Of a stretch of DNA of 64,000 nucleotides, positions 35,349 through 47,035 are shown piece by piece (the stretch's first letter is position 1; each line of letters begins with the position of its first letter). The translations under genes and the position numbers were made by a program. The DNA lies in contig VDMD01000007.1 in NCBI GenBank assembly GCA_007026445.1, forward strand, positions 558,001 through 622,000, read 5' to 3'. Below the pieces are notes generated by a model, which worked only from the letters and a program-made list of their open reading frames with translations, did no database searches and was not told the DNA's origin. Origin of the DNA: Schizophyllum amplum (Eukaryota > Basidiomycota > Agaricomycetes > Agaricales > Schizophyllaceae).

Positions 35349-35993
35349 ATGTCTTCTTCACTTGTTGCGTCTACCTCTACCACCGTCGCGGTGCCCACCC
35401 TGCCCGCCACCGCGGTCACGCACGACGCGCACACTACACTCGAGATGAACCCGATGGACTCGTTCTTCGGGTACGCTCTCACGGCCGCGCCCACCCACAC
35501 CAGCCGGCACGACCGGCGGCTGTCGGCCGAGGCACCACCCGCATACGAGGAGGACCCCTCTCCTCCTGAGTACACGGCCAAGTACGAGCCTACGACGCTC
35601 GCGATGTTCTTGTTCAAGTTCGGTTTCTGTGAGTAACTTCTTCAGCAGTGTCCAATGAACAAGGACTGACACGGACTTCAGTGTTCCCTCTATTCTGGAT
35701 CATCGGGTCTTGCATCCTGCTCACGCCATTGACCGCACCCGCGGCGCCGTCCGATGAGGACGTCGAGGCCGCGTGGATGCCGGAGAAGACAGCGGAGGAG
35801 CGCGCGCGCATCGTCGCGCATATCCGCAGCGTTGAGGTGAAATGGGCTAAGAGGTCAGTTATCTTTGAATTGTATGACTCCGAACATGGCGCTGACGCAG
35901 ATCTTCAGATGCCTATATGCCTTCATCGCTCTCATTCTTCTGGGTGCAGTTGCTGGCATCGCCGGCTGGCTCGTCATGTCGCGCCGAGTATGA
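35349..35993 (+). CDS. Small PPxY membrane protein, right copy
   Basis: Three exons with the same borders as the left copy. The protein differs near residues 8-18 (MSSSLVASTSTTVAVPTL against MSSSLVAPTSTTVAVLSP) and at a few C-terminal residues (SRRV against SRRL); the central part, including PPAYEEDPSPPEY and the first helix, is identical as far as I can align it. The very low divergence of exons compared with the 3' UTR suggests a recent copy, gene conversion or purifying selection on both. Function is unknown; two helices and PPxY motifs point to a membrane adaptor for a WW-domain ubiquitin ligase. Confidence 0.87.
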
Positions 35994-36425
35994 GCTCGCA
36001 CGCCCTCACACGGACCTCCACATCGCACAACCCACGCCGACGATGCACGACGCGCAACACGTCTCAATGGCGCACGGCGCGCGCCTGCATAACGCCATCC
36101 CGCGACTCAATGCCATATGCTCACTCAACGCATTTCCCATTCCCCCTCACCGACCACCACCATCATTGTCATTGTTCTCTTACACTTGGACTGTATTTCT
36201 AGACGCCTCTGCGAGGCACGCCCGGGACTTAGCTTACGACTCTTGCATGTGTTACTCCATCACGACCAGTCTCACTCGCCCCCACGATTCTTCCGCGCAC
36301 GACGCGACAACGTCTATGTTTATTCACCTATCATTATGTCTTTCATGTTTTTCTTAGAGCTGCGACTCACGAGTACTGTTACGGCTGTCATTGCGTACTA
36401 CGAATGATGAATTGTATCCTTTTTC

Positions 36426-36724
36426 GATGATCATGAAAACTGGAGTGTGATCAGCCATTACTTATGCAGTCTGTTAGTGTAAAGACGTCGAACTGCAGCG
36501 ACTTTTCGGAACTGCAGTTCGAAGTCAACCACAGATACTTAGTCTCTCGCTGTCTGCACACAGTCCGTCTTAGCACGCGCTACAAGTACGTCCCCCTAAG
36601 ACATTGTTGTAGCGTAAATATGCTTGTCATATAAGAGTAAGTAGACGGAAGGTGATTTACCCACAGGCGCGATGAAGACTCAAGTCAACGCGGCAGTGAC
36701 GTGGGTGACGCAAGATAACCGGCC
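36426..36724. other. Spacer between membrane gene and FunK1-C promoter
   Basis: No supported gene. A nested, near-palindromic CTGCAG-rich stretch lies at 36490-36520. Confidence 0.45.
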
Positions 36725-37150
36725 CTCAAGCGACACGTGACATCGGCTCCGGAAATAGTCGAAAAATGCAAGACGCGAGCAGTGTTAGCTTGCGCTCTCT
36801 TCTCGTACGTTGCTAGGCAAAATTCCTGCCGCTGTGGTCACCTAGCCAGCTCAAGTCATACGCGCTGTCCACCAAACGCTCTACCTCCGCATCTCACTCC
36901 TTGGAATCTTCGCCGTCCTGCCACACTGCAGCCACAGACTCCGCTCCGATCCTTACCTGAAGTCAGCCATCGTAAACTCAGGGACTCAGTCTATTTCGAT
37001 TGAAGAGTCTTGCCAACGTCCCAGAATTTGCTCATCGAATACTTCGAAGACAATGGCGGCCGATGACCATGAACACTGGCTCGGTCCAATGCCCTTCGAC
37101 GAATTTCTGAAAGAGTTCGTATCGTCGAAGGCAACGCCTGCGCCGCATGC
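36725..37150 (+). repeat. Duplicated FunK1 promoter and 5' end (copy 2)
   Basis: Aligns with 10780-11210 from CACGTGACATCGGCTCCGGA through the start codon to about codon 35. FunK1-B does not share this upstream sequence. Confidence 0.8.
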
Positions 37151-39456
37151 CGAATACAACGACAAGTGTACCAAGAGCGACAGAGGTAAGGTGTTGAAGA
37201 AGCTGGTGCGTCTATATCTTTTTTGACTGTAGAAATCGAACTCTGAGCTTCGGCATATGTAGATGGAGAGGCTCAGTTCGCCGTCGAGCGCAGAAAACAA
37301 GAGATGGGTTTTGATCATGTACGCTGCCATGGCGAATCTGTGTCACGACTCTGCGCACTTCAGCGGGGCAATTTTGGACATCGAGGAAGAGTTTGACCAG
37401 GACCCATTTGATGACGGCGCGGAAGCTGGCGGCTTCGAGCCGGCGCTCGATACCAAGAACAGTGAGAGTCTGGGACAGATGCTACGCTATATCGAAGAGA
37501 TGCACGCCAGCCAGCACCGGGTCTTCTCGTTCTTCATCTTCATCAACGCCAACTACTTTCGCATCATCCGGGCGGACAAGGACGGTCTGATCGTTACGGA
37601 CAAGCGAATGTGGCGGCGGGACGACCCCGATCTCAAATACCAATGCCTCAACGAGTTCCTGCACCGCTTCGACAACCTCTCTCCCGAGGCCCAGGGCCTC
37701 GACACCACAGTCCGCCCAGTGGCGCGGGAGAACGCAACGCACGGAGAACGCGCTCGGAAGGAACTAGCGCCGTATGTTGAGGAGGACAAGCAGCTCAAGG
37801 TGCCTATCCGGGAGATGGACGTGCCTTGCGCCGAGGCTCCAACCGGCTTCCGCACCTTCTATGTATGGGCTTCAGTCGGTACGGACGCGCGTGGTCTACG
37901 CTCTCGCGTGACTCGCGGTTACCCGGCTTGGGACCCCCAGGATGAACGAGTCGTCTTCATCAAGGACGGATGGCGCTCCGACGTTGGAACGGTAGTGCAG
38001 GAGGCCCAGACCATCAAGAATTTCAACGACAACGGTATAGAGCATGTGCCAAAGCTCGTTTGCGGAGGAGATATCCCGGGCCAGAAGACCGTGACGGCCC
38101 TCTACGTCGACAAGGAGTGGAACAAGGGCCAGCATAAACAGCATCAACCCCGTGCGCACCATCGTTTGGTGGAGAACATCGGGCTCCCGCTGTGGAAGTT
38201 CAAGTCCTCTAAGCACTTGATGCAGATTCTTTTCGACGCCCTAACCGGTGAGTCCATACGTCGTTTTCCTCTTGAGCATGCAGTCATCTTGCTGCAGGTC
38301 ATCGTCAAGCTGTGGAGCGTTGTCGGACGCTTCATCGCGACTTCAGCCCAAGGAACATATTCTGGGACGAGGAGACGGGGCGGGGCTTCCTTGCAGACTG
38401 GGATCTCTGCGCACCGATGCCCGAACTCTCGTGTACGGACCCAGACGTCAACATGATGGCTCAGAAGCCAAACAGTTCTGGACGTCCCGACCGCACGGTG
38501 CGTTGTTTCTGCTGAGCCTCAGTGTCCTCGTTGGCTGACTGACTTATCAGGGCACCTGGGGATTCATGTCGTCTTTGTCCCTGAGTGAAGACAAGTTGCA
38601 CGACGTCCAGGATGATCTCGAGTCCCTTTTCTGGGTCGGCTTCTACATGATCCTCCTCTACTTCCCCTGCGATATCGCGGACGTTCTTTATATCGTGGAC
38701 ACCGTCTACTATCAGGTCGTTTTCAGGCCCCAAAGGAAGCACGAAACGAACACAGGACCAATCGGCGGCATGAACAAATGGGCCTTTCTAGAAGGTCAAG
38801 GTTACGACTCTGCCTGCGCATTTCACGAGACCATCTCCCGCCCATTAAAGGAATGGGTGGATGGTTATCGCCTGATGCTCAGCGCGTGGAATCGATACTA
38901 CGCTGATCTAAAACAGTGGAAGAAGGTACAGGGAAGGAAGGCCCCGAAGCGGAAGGCCCGGACGAGCAAGCCCGCCGCGCCCAAGTTACGCAACTGCGAC
39001 GCGTTGATGGACAATTGGAAGGAACTCTTGAAGACCGGGGAGTTCAAGGACAATGACCGCCTGAACGACTGCCTTCACGAGCAACATCCCGAGGCTATCA
39101 TCGAGGCCTACAGGCATCAACTCAAGAAGGATTCCAAGACCGACAGGATTGCCACAGCGACCCGGAAGAAACTCGACAGCGAAAACATGCGCGCGAGTAG
39201 TTCGTTCAGCGCAACGCTTCAAGGGACGCCATTGGAAGAGGATGAAGACGAGGAAGGGGCGTCGGGGACTGGCATTGTTGCAGGACAGGACGAAAAGTCT
39301 GAGAGCGGGAAGGACGAGGATGCTGATCATGGCGAGGTCAAGGAGGATGCGGAGGAGATCCGTGCTGCCAAGCGGCAGAAGACCTCCGCGGGAATGTACA
39401 CCAGGAAGTCCTCGCCCACTCAGCTCGGTGGAAGGAAGTGCAAGGGGCGACTTTAA
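37053..39456 (+). CDS. FunK1-C: intact FunK1-family kinase with a shortened N-terminal region
   Basis: Exons 37053-37205, 37263-38247, 38298-38497 and 38551-39456 give 747 residues without a break. The N-terminus (MAADDHEHWLGPMPFDEFLK) resembles FunK1-A, not FunK1-B. From DPFDDGAEAGGFEPAL (near 37402) onward the core is nearly identical to FunK1-B at DNA level. The catalytic loop is LHRDFSPRNIFWD and the metal-binding segment FLADWDLCAP. The C-lobe has GTWGFMSSLSLSEDKLHDV. Between exon 1 and DPFDD the sequence (MERLSSPSSAENKRW) is unlike FunK1-B or -D and lacks most of the segment with FLTYNALVN and GGEDKL seen there. So catalytic motifs remain but part of the N-lobe may be lost; activity is uncertain. 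Confidence 0.88.
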
Positions 39457-39599
39457 ACTATCGTCCGCAGACTCAGATTATGTTTTGTTTTACGAGAATC
39501 ACGAATGATACGTGCGTTTGTTAGCACATGTGTATCCGTGTTACTTACGATGAGCGGGGATTTAGTTGGCGCAGATGCATCAACGAATAGGGCCTTGTA

Positions 39600-40224
39600 T
39601 CTGCATGATCCTGTATCGATCAAAGCGCCTCGGGTGCACAGATAGCCAGACTGAGGATGATGCTGAATAGATGGTGCACCGGAGAGGTCGGAGAAACTCG
39701 CCGTCCAGCGGCGCAGGGAACCCGGTTTGCGTTTGCGCCAAGGATAAGCTTCATATTATGCAAGTCGACCGAGATATTCTACTCATAGGTAGGCAATAGC
39801 CTCCCAAGGCGGTCATAAGTAGCTCAAGCCAGCTGGTACCGCCTTGCACGTCACCGTTTCTATGCGGACCTGCATACGGGTCCGACCTACGTCGGCGGGC
39901 ACAAGCCACAATGACTCTCACCGCGTCGTATCTCGTATGTCCTTTGTCGTACCGCACATACGCGCCGCGCTTGAGAGAATATTGCTGCTGCGACGACGAC
40001 GCAGTACGCACCGGTCGGCCGACTTTGCGGTAATAGCGCTGGCCGCAGTGGCGCTGACCTCTGTCACACATCAGTTCAACTGTCACCTGTCACGCATCGC
40101 GCGGGGATGTGGTTCGCACCCGGTATATAAGGTCAACGCAGGGCGCCCTTGACCCTACCTACTTCTTCCCTCCTGCCACCATCGCGCAAATATTTCGATT
40201 TGAGTTTATTGACTGCCGCTCGCC
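39600..40224 (+). promoter_or_regulatory. Spacer and TATA box of the DUF6699 gene
   Basis: No gene seen. TATATAAG at 40124-40131 lies about 100 bp before the proposed DUF6699 start at 40225. Confidence 0.5.
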
Positions 40225-41065
40225 ATGCCGCATGCTATAAGAACTGAGGTAAGCGGTTGACACGGCGAAACCATACCTTTGAGCGACGACCGTCTGGTAG
40301 CGGGACACTCCGGACAGCGAGCACGAGGGTCTTAGCGCAGGCGCGCTCTCCAAGTCGTCGGGGTCGATGAAGGGACGCGTCCACCCGGGTCCCCAGCGCC
40401 CAGCAAACGCAAGTCCGCTGCGCGTCTGCGCCCCCAGCGCTCTCAGCGTCGATGGGCTGAGCGTGCATCATTGGGGACTGTCGTCGCCGCCATCGCAAAC
40501 GCAGCAGAGTTGCGGGCGATTGCGCACCCCGTCAGACCCGTCGCCGCCGCGGCATTCGCGACCACTATATGCCTGCGTACCGTTGCCCTCGCAAGTAGCC
40601 GGCGTCGAGCGGACAGTCTTGCACCCAGTACTAAGCGGCGGATACAGCTACGACTTCTCGCTTCCACCACCTGTCGCCGTCCTCGGCACTATCTTGTACG
40701 AGACAGCGACTTGGCCACCAGTGCCGTCGTTGGCGATAGAAATATCGCTGCTGCCATCGCCTATAGTGGTGCTCGGCGGGTCTGCTGGCAGGGGCGGCGA
40801 AGGCGAGGCGTCCGTCACCGTCGCAGACGTACTGGAGACGCTCTACGTCGACTTGCAGCAGGCCGCCGTCGGGTACGAGCGACGGGGAGAGCGGGTAGCG
40901 CGACACGTGCCCAGAGGGACGCTCATTGCGAGCGTAGGCCAGGCGAGGTCCAGGGGAGACGTGCAGCCAGTACAGAGGGGAGAGCTGCTGAGAGGCAGGC
41001 ATTGGTTTGTGGGCTTGTCGCCGTCAGAGATGGGCGCAGAAGTGTATACCCTTCATGTTGCATGA
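40225..41065 (+). CDS. DUF6699 domain protein
   Basis: I propose exon 1 at 40225-40248 (MPHAIRTE), a 52-bp intron with GTAAGC donor and GGTAG acceptor, and exon 2 at 40301-41065, in phase, giving 262 residues. The single-exon alternative starts at 40367 (MKGRVHPGPQ). After a proline/serine-rich region comes VERTVLHPVLSGGYSYDFSL, then LPPPVAVLGTILYETATWPP, ASVTVADVLETLYVDLQQAA and RGRHWFVGLSPSEMGAEVYT. The order HPxL, YDxSLPP, VTVxDVL and a terminal F-GL motif matches the basidiomycete DUF6699 domain, which has no known function. There is no signal peptide or membrane helix, so it is probably cytosolic or nuclear. Confidence 0.78.
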
Positions 41066-41747
41066 GCTTCACTTTGCTACCTGTTGATATTTTGAACAAT
41101 GCCAGAAGTCTAGGGATTCGTATGTGTTGCTGAGAGCGCAGGGATGATCCGCAGTACTTGAAAAGCACGGCCTTTGATGTTAGGTTCCTATTGAACAACA
41201 GGCTACCGACGAACACGAACAAAATATGAAGATGATGGATGAGAGCAAGGTGTGTTCGGCAGATGCCGTTTGTCAGAAGTGACTGGCATCCGCCGTCAAT
41301 TTTCCCACGCTTGTTTCCTCTCACACCTCATCAAGTTCAACTTGTCATTCGTACTCTCGCTCGAGTCCTGCACGTGAATATGCTCCTCCAGCGCGTGTAT
41401 ACTCTCAGCAACTTTCCGCCTGACCTTGAGCTACCGGGCGTCGCAGCGTGCAGGTCGTCCACCCGAGCTGGGCCTCCGCACGGGAACCTGTCGCAGCAGC
41501 ACGGTCAATAATTCAGAAGGCTATCCAAGGTGCAGATCTCTCGTACAGCAGGCCATACATACGTATGACACTGCAGCAGCAGACTGCCACCCATCAGGTG
41601 AATATACGGGGCGCAGTCACGGGCGCCAGCGGGCGCGCGGTCCCGCCTAGTGACGGTGGAGTGCGAGCTGAAACGCCGCGACCTGGTACAGTGGCTGCAC
41701 CGGGCATCGTCTTCGTCGGACGACCAGCTCTGCTATGTATGAGGGGG
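41066..41747. other. Spacer upstream of thaumatin-like gene 2
   Basis: No supported gene. It holds the DUF6699 3' flank and the TLP2 upstream region. Confidence 0.5.
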
Positions 41748-41755
41748 TATATAAG
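41748..41755 (+). promoter_or_regulatory. TATA box of thaumatin-like gene 2
   Basis: TATATAAG lies about 112 bp before the start codon at 41860. Confidence 0.7.
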
Positions 41756-41859
41756 ACGGGTGGGGAGGACAGGATGAGTATCACTCGCACCGGACTCCTC
41801 CAACCGCCCTTCACACACACACTCAGCCACCTCTTCCCGTTTTTCCACCCATTATCACG

Positions 41860-42783
41860 ATGAAGAGCTTCGCTGTTCTGTCTGTCCTCGTCGCGGCTGC
41901 GACCGCGCGCACTTTCACGGTCAAGAACAACTGCGCGTTCACCATCTGGCCGGGCATGTACACCGACTTGAACGCCGGCACCGCGGTGCCCGACCACGCT
42001 ACTGGGTACGCGACTCGCTTAACCATCACGGCGGGGATTTTGGCTGACCGCGATTTTTAGCTGGGAGCAGGCCGCTGGCGACGAGGTTCAGTTCGACGTG
42101 CCGGACAACTGGACTGCCGGCCGCATCTGGGGCCGCACCAACTGCGACTTCAGCACCAACCCGGGCCCGTTGTCTTGCGAGACCGGTGGCTGCAACGGCG
42201 GCCTCGAGTGCGCGACCGATGCCGGCACCGGTGTCCCGCCCGCGTCCGTCGCTGAGTGGACGCTCAGCGCGGAGGGCGACTCCGACTGGTACGATGTCTC
42301 GCTCGTTGACGGTAAGCTGTTCTCTTCCACCCGAAGTGCATGTCGACGGTCGCTCACCACCCACCACAGGCTTCAACCTCCCCGTCTCCGTCACCCCGTC
42401 GACCGACTGCCAGGTGGCGAGCTGCCCGACCGACTTGAACCCGGACTGCCCGGCGGAGCTCCAGCTCACCGGCGCAGACGGCAGCATCGTTGGCTGCAAG
42501 TCCGCGTGCTTCGCGAACCTCGACGGTAACCAGCAAGACTCCGGCAACTGCTGCAGCGGCTCGCACAGCACCGCCGACACCTGCCCGCCGAGTGGTGTCC
42601 AGTACTACGACTACTTCAAGAACGGATGCAAGAACTCGTACGTCTACGCGTACGACGAGTCCTCCGAGACCGCCCTCTGGACCTGCCCGACTGGCAGCGC
42701 GGCTGGTGAGTTCGGGTTGCAAATATTCTTGTGGACGCCGCTGATGGACGATTGCAGACTACACTGTCACCTTCTGCCCTTGA
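41860..42783 (+). CDS. Secreted thaumatin-like protein (TLP2)
   Basis: Exons 41860-42005, 42061-42311, 42370-42705 and 42758-42783 give 252 residues. A signal peptide (MKSFAVLSVLVAAATA) precedes RTFTVKNNCAFTIWPG. The core is close to TLP1: GRIWGRTNCDF, LSCETGGCNGGLEC, FNLPVSVTPSTDC, CKSACFANLDGNQ, YAYDESSETALWTC and YTVTFCP, with all 16 cysteines. It is a paralogue of the gene at 9464, 32 kb away in the same orientation. An extra intron follows HATG, and the TLP1 intron after GNQ is absent. Likely a secreted wall- or glucan-interacting protein; enzymatic activity is not established. Confidence 0.95.
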
Positions 42784-43623
42784 GGTGCTTGCGGGAAGCA
42801 TGGCTTGGACATCCGTCATGACACGATGAAAAGGATCGCAGGGGAGGAGCATGTACCATGATTGTCTATACCCTCAGCATCTAAGTTATAGGTCTTATCC
42901 ATGAAACAACAATGGTACTAGGTATTATATGTATGACACTCATACCACGTGCGAAGGCCCTGCTTGGATTTCTGACGGTCATGCAACGGCTGCAGCGTGG
43001 CATTGGCTTGTCCCTACGCGAGGTCGTAGTGAGCAGGTAGCGAGCAGGTGCTGTGACCTGCTCAGAACCATCTGCCCGTTGCAATGCCTCAGAATATGTA
43101 AGTTTTGAGTGCACGCCTGAATCGAGGCCTAATTTGTGGCACGCCACCGTCAACTGAACGAGTGCACTGCATTATGGAAGTAATCCGAGAGGCCTGTCCA
43201 GTTTATACCCCATTCCTCTCAGGACATGCTATACGGTGCATGTGCGCGGCAAATACGCTCAGGACTGGCATGCATAAACAGCGGGACCAGGCGTGATGAG
43301 TCACAAACAAGGCGACAACCGGATTCGGAAATGTTCGATGTCAACAAAGGCGTCGTGCAACAAAAGACAACAACACGGTCCACACGTGTGAGTTCATTTT
43401 GGACCTGCCACCATCGTGTCTCTCCTTCTGCGCTATCGCATCTACCGACCGCCGCACCAGCCACGCTCTGGCTTACGCCGCCACCTGGCCAATCGTTTCC
43501 GCAAGCTCTGGGAGCTGCAGCCATAATTTCGTGCGTCGCGTGCCGTGACGACCGGGATCGGGAGCTGACAGTGACACGAACACAGGCCGCGAACCCCTTT
43601 TCGAATCCAGTGGTAGTCGTTGC
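42784..43623. other. Spacer between TLP2 and SUN-domain gene
   Basis: No supported gene; contains TLP2 3' flank and the SUN gene promoter. Some frames stay open near 43240-43620, but they lack any domain and their composition is unlike the neighbours. Confidence 0.5.
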
Positions 43624-46097
43624 ATGTCCTTTGCAGGCACTCCCCTCGGTCAAGGAAGGAGGCTCGATCACGACACCTTTCTCAACAAACCCCAAGCCAA
43701 AGCTCGTCCTCCGGCCGCAGGCTACGCATACCCAGCCAACGGCTCGCGCTCGCCCCCGAAGCTCAACCCCGAGAAGTGGGCGTACAAGGACACCTCGGTC
43801 AACGTCGCGAACGCCTTCCATCAGGCTGCCGAGGATATGAACCCGAACCAGTCCTGGGCCGCAGGCCCCTCGCGCGCCGCCGCAGTCCCGCGAAGCACCA
43901 GCGTCGAATATGAGAACCAGGCTCAGAATGCGGGCGTCAGACGGATGGCCCCGCCCCCCAGCAGATTCGGCAAGCCCGCGTCCAGGGACCAGTCGAACTC
44001 GACCCTCCAACCATCCGAGCGTAGTTTCGCCCGCGAGAAATCCCCCTTTGAGCAGGTGGCGGACACGATACAGCAGAATGTTCTCGCCCCCTTGTCGTAT
44101 GTCGTACGACAGCGCGAACCCGAACCCGACAGCACTTCCTACGAATACTCTATGGAGGAAAGAGAGTATCAAGCGACTAAGCGCCAGACCCACCGCCGCA
44201 ATCGCATATCCACTGACAACAAAGCGTACAAGCCCTCAACGTCCGATCTCGAAGCGTCGGATGAAGACTTTGACGACGAGGACCGGTCGCGTAGGAAAAA
44301 GAAGAAGAAGAAGGAGGCTATGGGCGGCCCCCTCACTACTCTTCCCGTCGTAGGCCACGACAAGAGGCGCAAGCGGAAAAAGAAGAACATCGTGACAGGA
44401 GAAGACGAGGAAAGCGAACCTGAAGCGGACCAACAACCACAGGTGCGTGTATGCGTCGTTGATGTCAGCTCGTAACTCATCCTCTGTAGCACACGTCTGG
44501 CCCTCCCCCTCGCCAACCATCCCGCGCACCGTCACATGTGCCGTCGCGTGCCCCTTCTATGCCTCGAGCACCATCACATCAGCCCCCAGACACATCAGTG
44601 GAGGAGCTTGAAGCTGGCGTACGTTCCCTCGACTCTATAGCCGAGATGGACGAGTCCATGCTGCCTGATCCTACTGCCGAAGAGGATGACTATATACCGA
44701 GTCGGGGGCGCGGCGGTACAATATTCAGCGTAATTCTGGGCAAATTTGCGCGCTACACCGGCGTACCTTTCGTATGGCTCGGCCGTATCGTGGGCACCCT
44801 GGCCGACCTCATCATCCGAATATGCCGCAAGACCTGGTTAGCTGGTCCATTGCCCCTCCTTGTGCTCGGTCTGGCCTTGGCGCTTTACAACGGGAGCGAT
44901 ATCCTCGGCTCATTGTTCCATCGCCGATACGTCCCGCCATCGACCGCCCCCGCGGATATCAGCGAACTTTCCAACCGCCTACTCAGCATTGAGTCGGCGT
45001 TGTTGGCCATGGCCGACCGGGAAGAAGTCAACCGCAAGCTGCGCTCTCTCGAGACTAGGGTCGACAGTGCAGATACTCGCGTGGGACACGCGGAGTCCTC
45101 GCTGCGTGTGTTGACCGGGAGCGATCTGCAGAACATCCGCCGAGAAGTCCAGGAGCTGGGCGCCAAGTTAACGGCTGAGATGGAGCGCGAGCACAGTGCT
45201 CCTGCACCTTCCACGGAGGACGAGGAGGCGAGGGCGCGCCTGCGTGCACTAGAAGACCGCGTTGGAGGTGTCGAAGGCGGTGTCAAAGAAGCCATCGATA
45301 CGAGCAAGAAGGCTGCTGCCGCACCCAGCTGGTGGAAGAAACAGACTGGTTCCGGGCCCTCCGTTGACGCCGTGCGGGATGCTGTCGCACGGCTCTACGC
45401 CGGCGACATGCTGGAGAAGGCAGACCATGCACTCCGCTCAGGCGGTGGCGCCATCGTGCCGACTCTCACATCGCCCTCGCTGCACCAGAGCCTCAATAAA
45501 CCACCTTCTCTCTGGAGCTGGATGGCGGGTGGCCATGGCGATGTTGAGGCGCGCAAACCAACCATGGCACTCACGCCTGGCGTGCAGCCGGGGGAGTGTT
45601 GGCCATTCGCCGCAGGCGAGGGCAGGCTCGGCGTCAAGCTGCGGCTCCCCGCGCGCATCGACGAGGTCACCATCGATCACGTCGCCAGCACAGTCGCATA
45701 CGACCTGCGCAGCGCGCCGCGCGATATGGAGGTATGGGGCCTCGTCGATGGCGCGGACAACATGGCGAAGTATGAGGCATTGAGCGCGGCGCGCGCGGAG
45801 GACGAGGCGGAGGCGGCGTTCGCGGCGATGCTGTTCAGGCTCAGCCAGGGGACGTACATGCGCATCGCGGAGTTCACGTACGATATCGACGCGGGGCGGT
45901 ACTCGCAGACGTTCGCGGTCGCGGAGGACGTGCGCGAGCAGGGCATGGACTTCGGCATCATCATGCTACGGGTGCTCAATAACTGGGGGCATCCGGGGCA
46001 TACATGCCTCTACCGCTTCCGCGTGCATGGCGACACGGCGGTGGTTTTCGAGCCGCCGGTGGCGGGCGACGATGAGGGGGACGAAACCGCGCCATAG
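43624..46097 (+). CDS. SUN-domain nuclear envelope protein (Sad1/UNC-84 type)
   Basis: SUN proteins span the inner nuclear membrane and join KASH proteins to link chromatin or the spindle pole body to the cytoskeleton. Exons 43624-44442 and 44490-46097 give 808 residues. The long nucleoplasmic N-terminus contains basic patches (RSRRKKKKKKE, KRRKRKKK) as nuclear signals. A membrane helix is GPLPLLVLGLALALY. A coiled coil (NRLLSIESALLAMADREEVN, then LETRVDSADTRVGHAESS and ARLRALEDRVGG) leads to the SUN domain. That domain has GQ/GECWPFAAGEGRLGVKL, ARIDEVTIDHV, SAPRDMEVWGLVDG, FTYDIDAGRYSQTFAV and LNNWGHPGHTCLYRFRVHG near the C-terminus, as expected. Annotation of the class is secure. Confidence 0.95.
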
Positions 46098-47035
46098 GCG
46101 CAAGTCACTGGCGGTCCGTCATGTGCACCCTGCTCTGTGTCACCAATCAAGGCCCGAATGCGTCGGTCGATATCGAATGTCGCCAGCAACAAACTTCGCT
46201 TGCCGACATCCTGTTCATGATGTTAATAACGACCTACTTACGACCATCCCTGCTACCATTCGAACTAATCTCCTGTCCATCCTTTCTTTCACTTTCTATC
46301 TATTCGCGTCGTCCATTGCGTCCACCCTCGCTGCCAGGCTACTGCTGTGCTGCATGTCATACAGGCGTTGTCGCTGCAGGATCAATCACAGGTGGTGTAG
46401 GTGTCCTGAATGACGAGCGTCCTGTCCCCCATGCTCATCGGCCGCTTCCTCGTTCTACTTACATCAAACACAAGCCCTCCAAGGACCTATGTGAGCTATG
46501 TACATACCATGAACACATAGCGCATTTGCGATCCTATCATGCGTTCTTCGCATTCAGTGCTAAGTACTCCTGTGCGCGTGCCTGCGCTGCTCTGCGTATG
46601 AGTATATATCGTCGGGGATCATACCAGAGGGGACTTGCTTCAGATGCATATGCATGCATGTTGATCTCTCAATCTCAGTCGAAATTTATGCAAGGCAGCG
46701 GAACTTGGAAGGCACGAGAAGGCCTACCCTAAAGCAGCACGTGAATGCGTCATGATCGTGGGCGGCGTCATGGACGTTGAACTTGCGAGCTGCGGTCAGG
46801 CATCCGATCCTCTGCCGACTCGCCCTCTGCTCGTGCACGGAGAATCTGGGCTGAGCTACGAAAGCTATGTACAGTAGGTGAACCAACAATTGCACAACAA
46901 GAATGACGATTGTTGACAAGGGCGCTACCCGCTTGTCATCAGGGTCAGTTAGCCTTTTGGCCAAGCAGCTTTTTTAGAAGCTGTACGCCTTTCCTTCTTT
47001 CTTCCATCGCGTTCGCAGACTGATTTTGCGCCAAC
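46098..47035. other. Spacer between SUN gene and FunK1-D
   Basis: A plus-strand frame of 203 codons (46121-46732) starts 24 bp after the SUN stop. It lacks domains, has a patchy composition and probably lies in the 3' UTR, so I do not call it a gene. Confidence 0.5.

Larger units (their letters stand above)
35098..36425 (+). repeat. Inverted duplication, right copy (partner 23135-24285)
   Basis: Matches the minus strand of 24285-23135 over promoter, exons, introns and 3' UTR. It carries about 54 extra bp in the 5' leader (about 35263-35320), and the 3' UTR also carries indels. Confidence 0.9.

Noticed and set aside
23135..39590. One single inverted block covering both the PPxY gene and FunK1
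   Set aside because: On the minus strand the left order is FunK1 then PPxY, but on the plus strand the right order is PPxY then FunK1, so a single inversion-duplication does not fit.
46121..46732. 203-codon plus-strand frame after the SUN gene
   Set aside because: Begins 24 bp after the SUN stop, lacks domains and looks like 3' UTR; kept only as a note.
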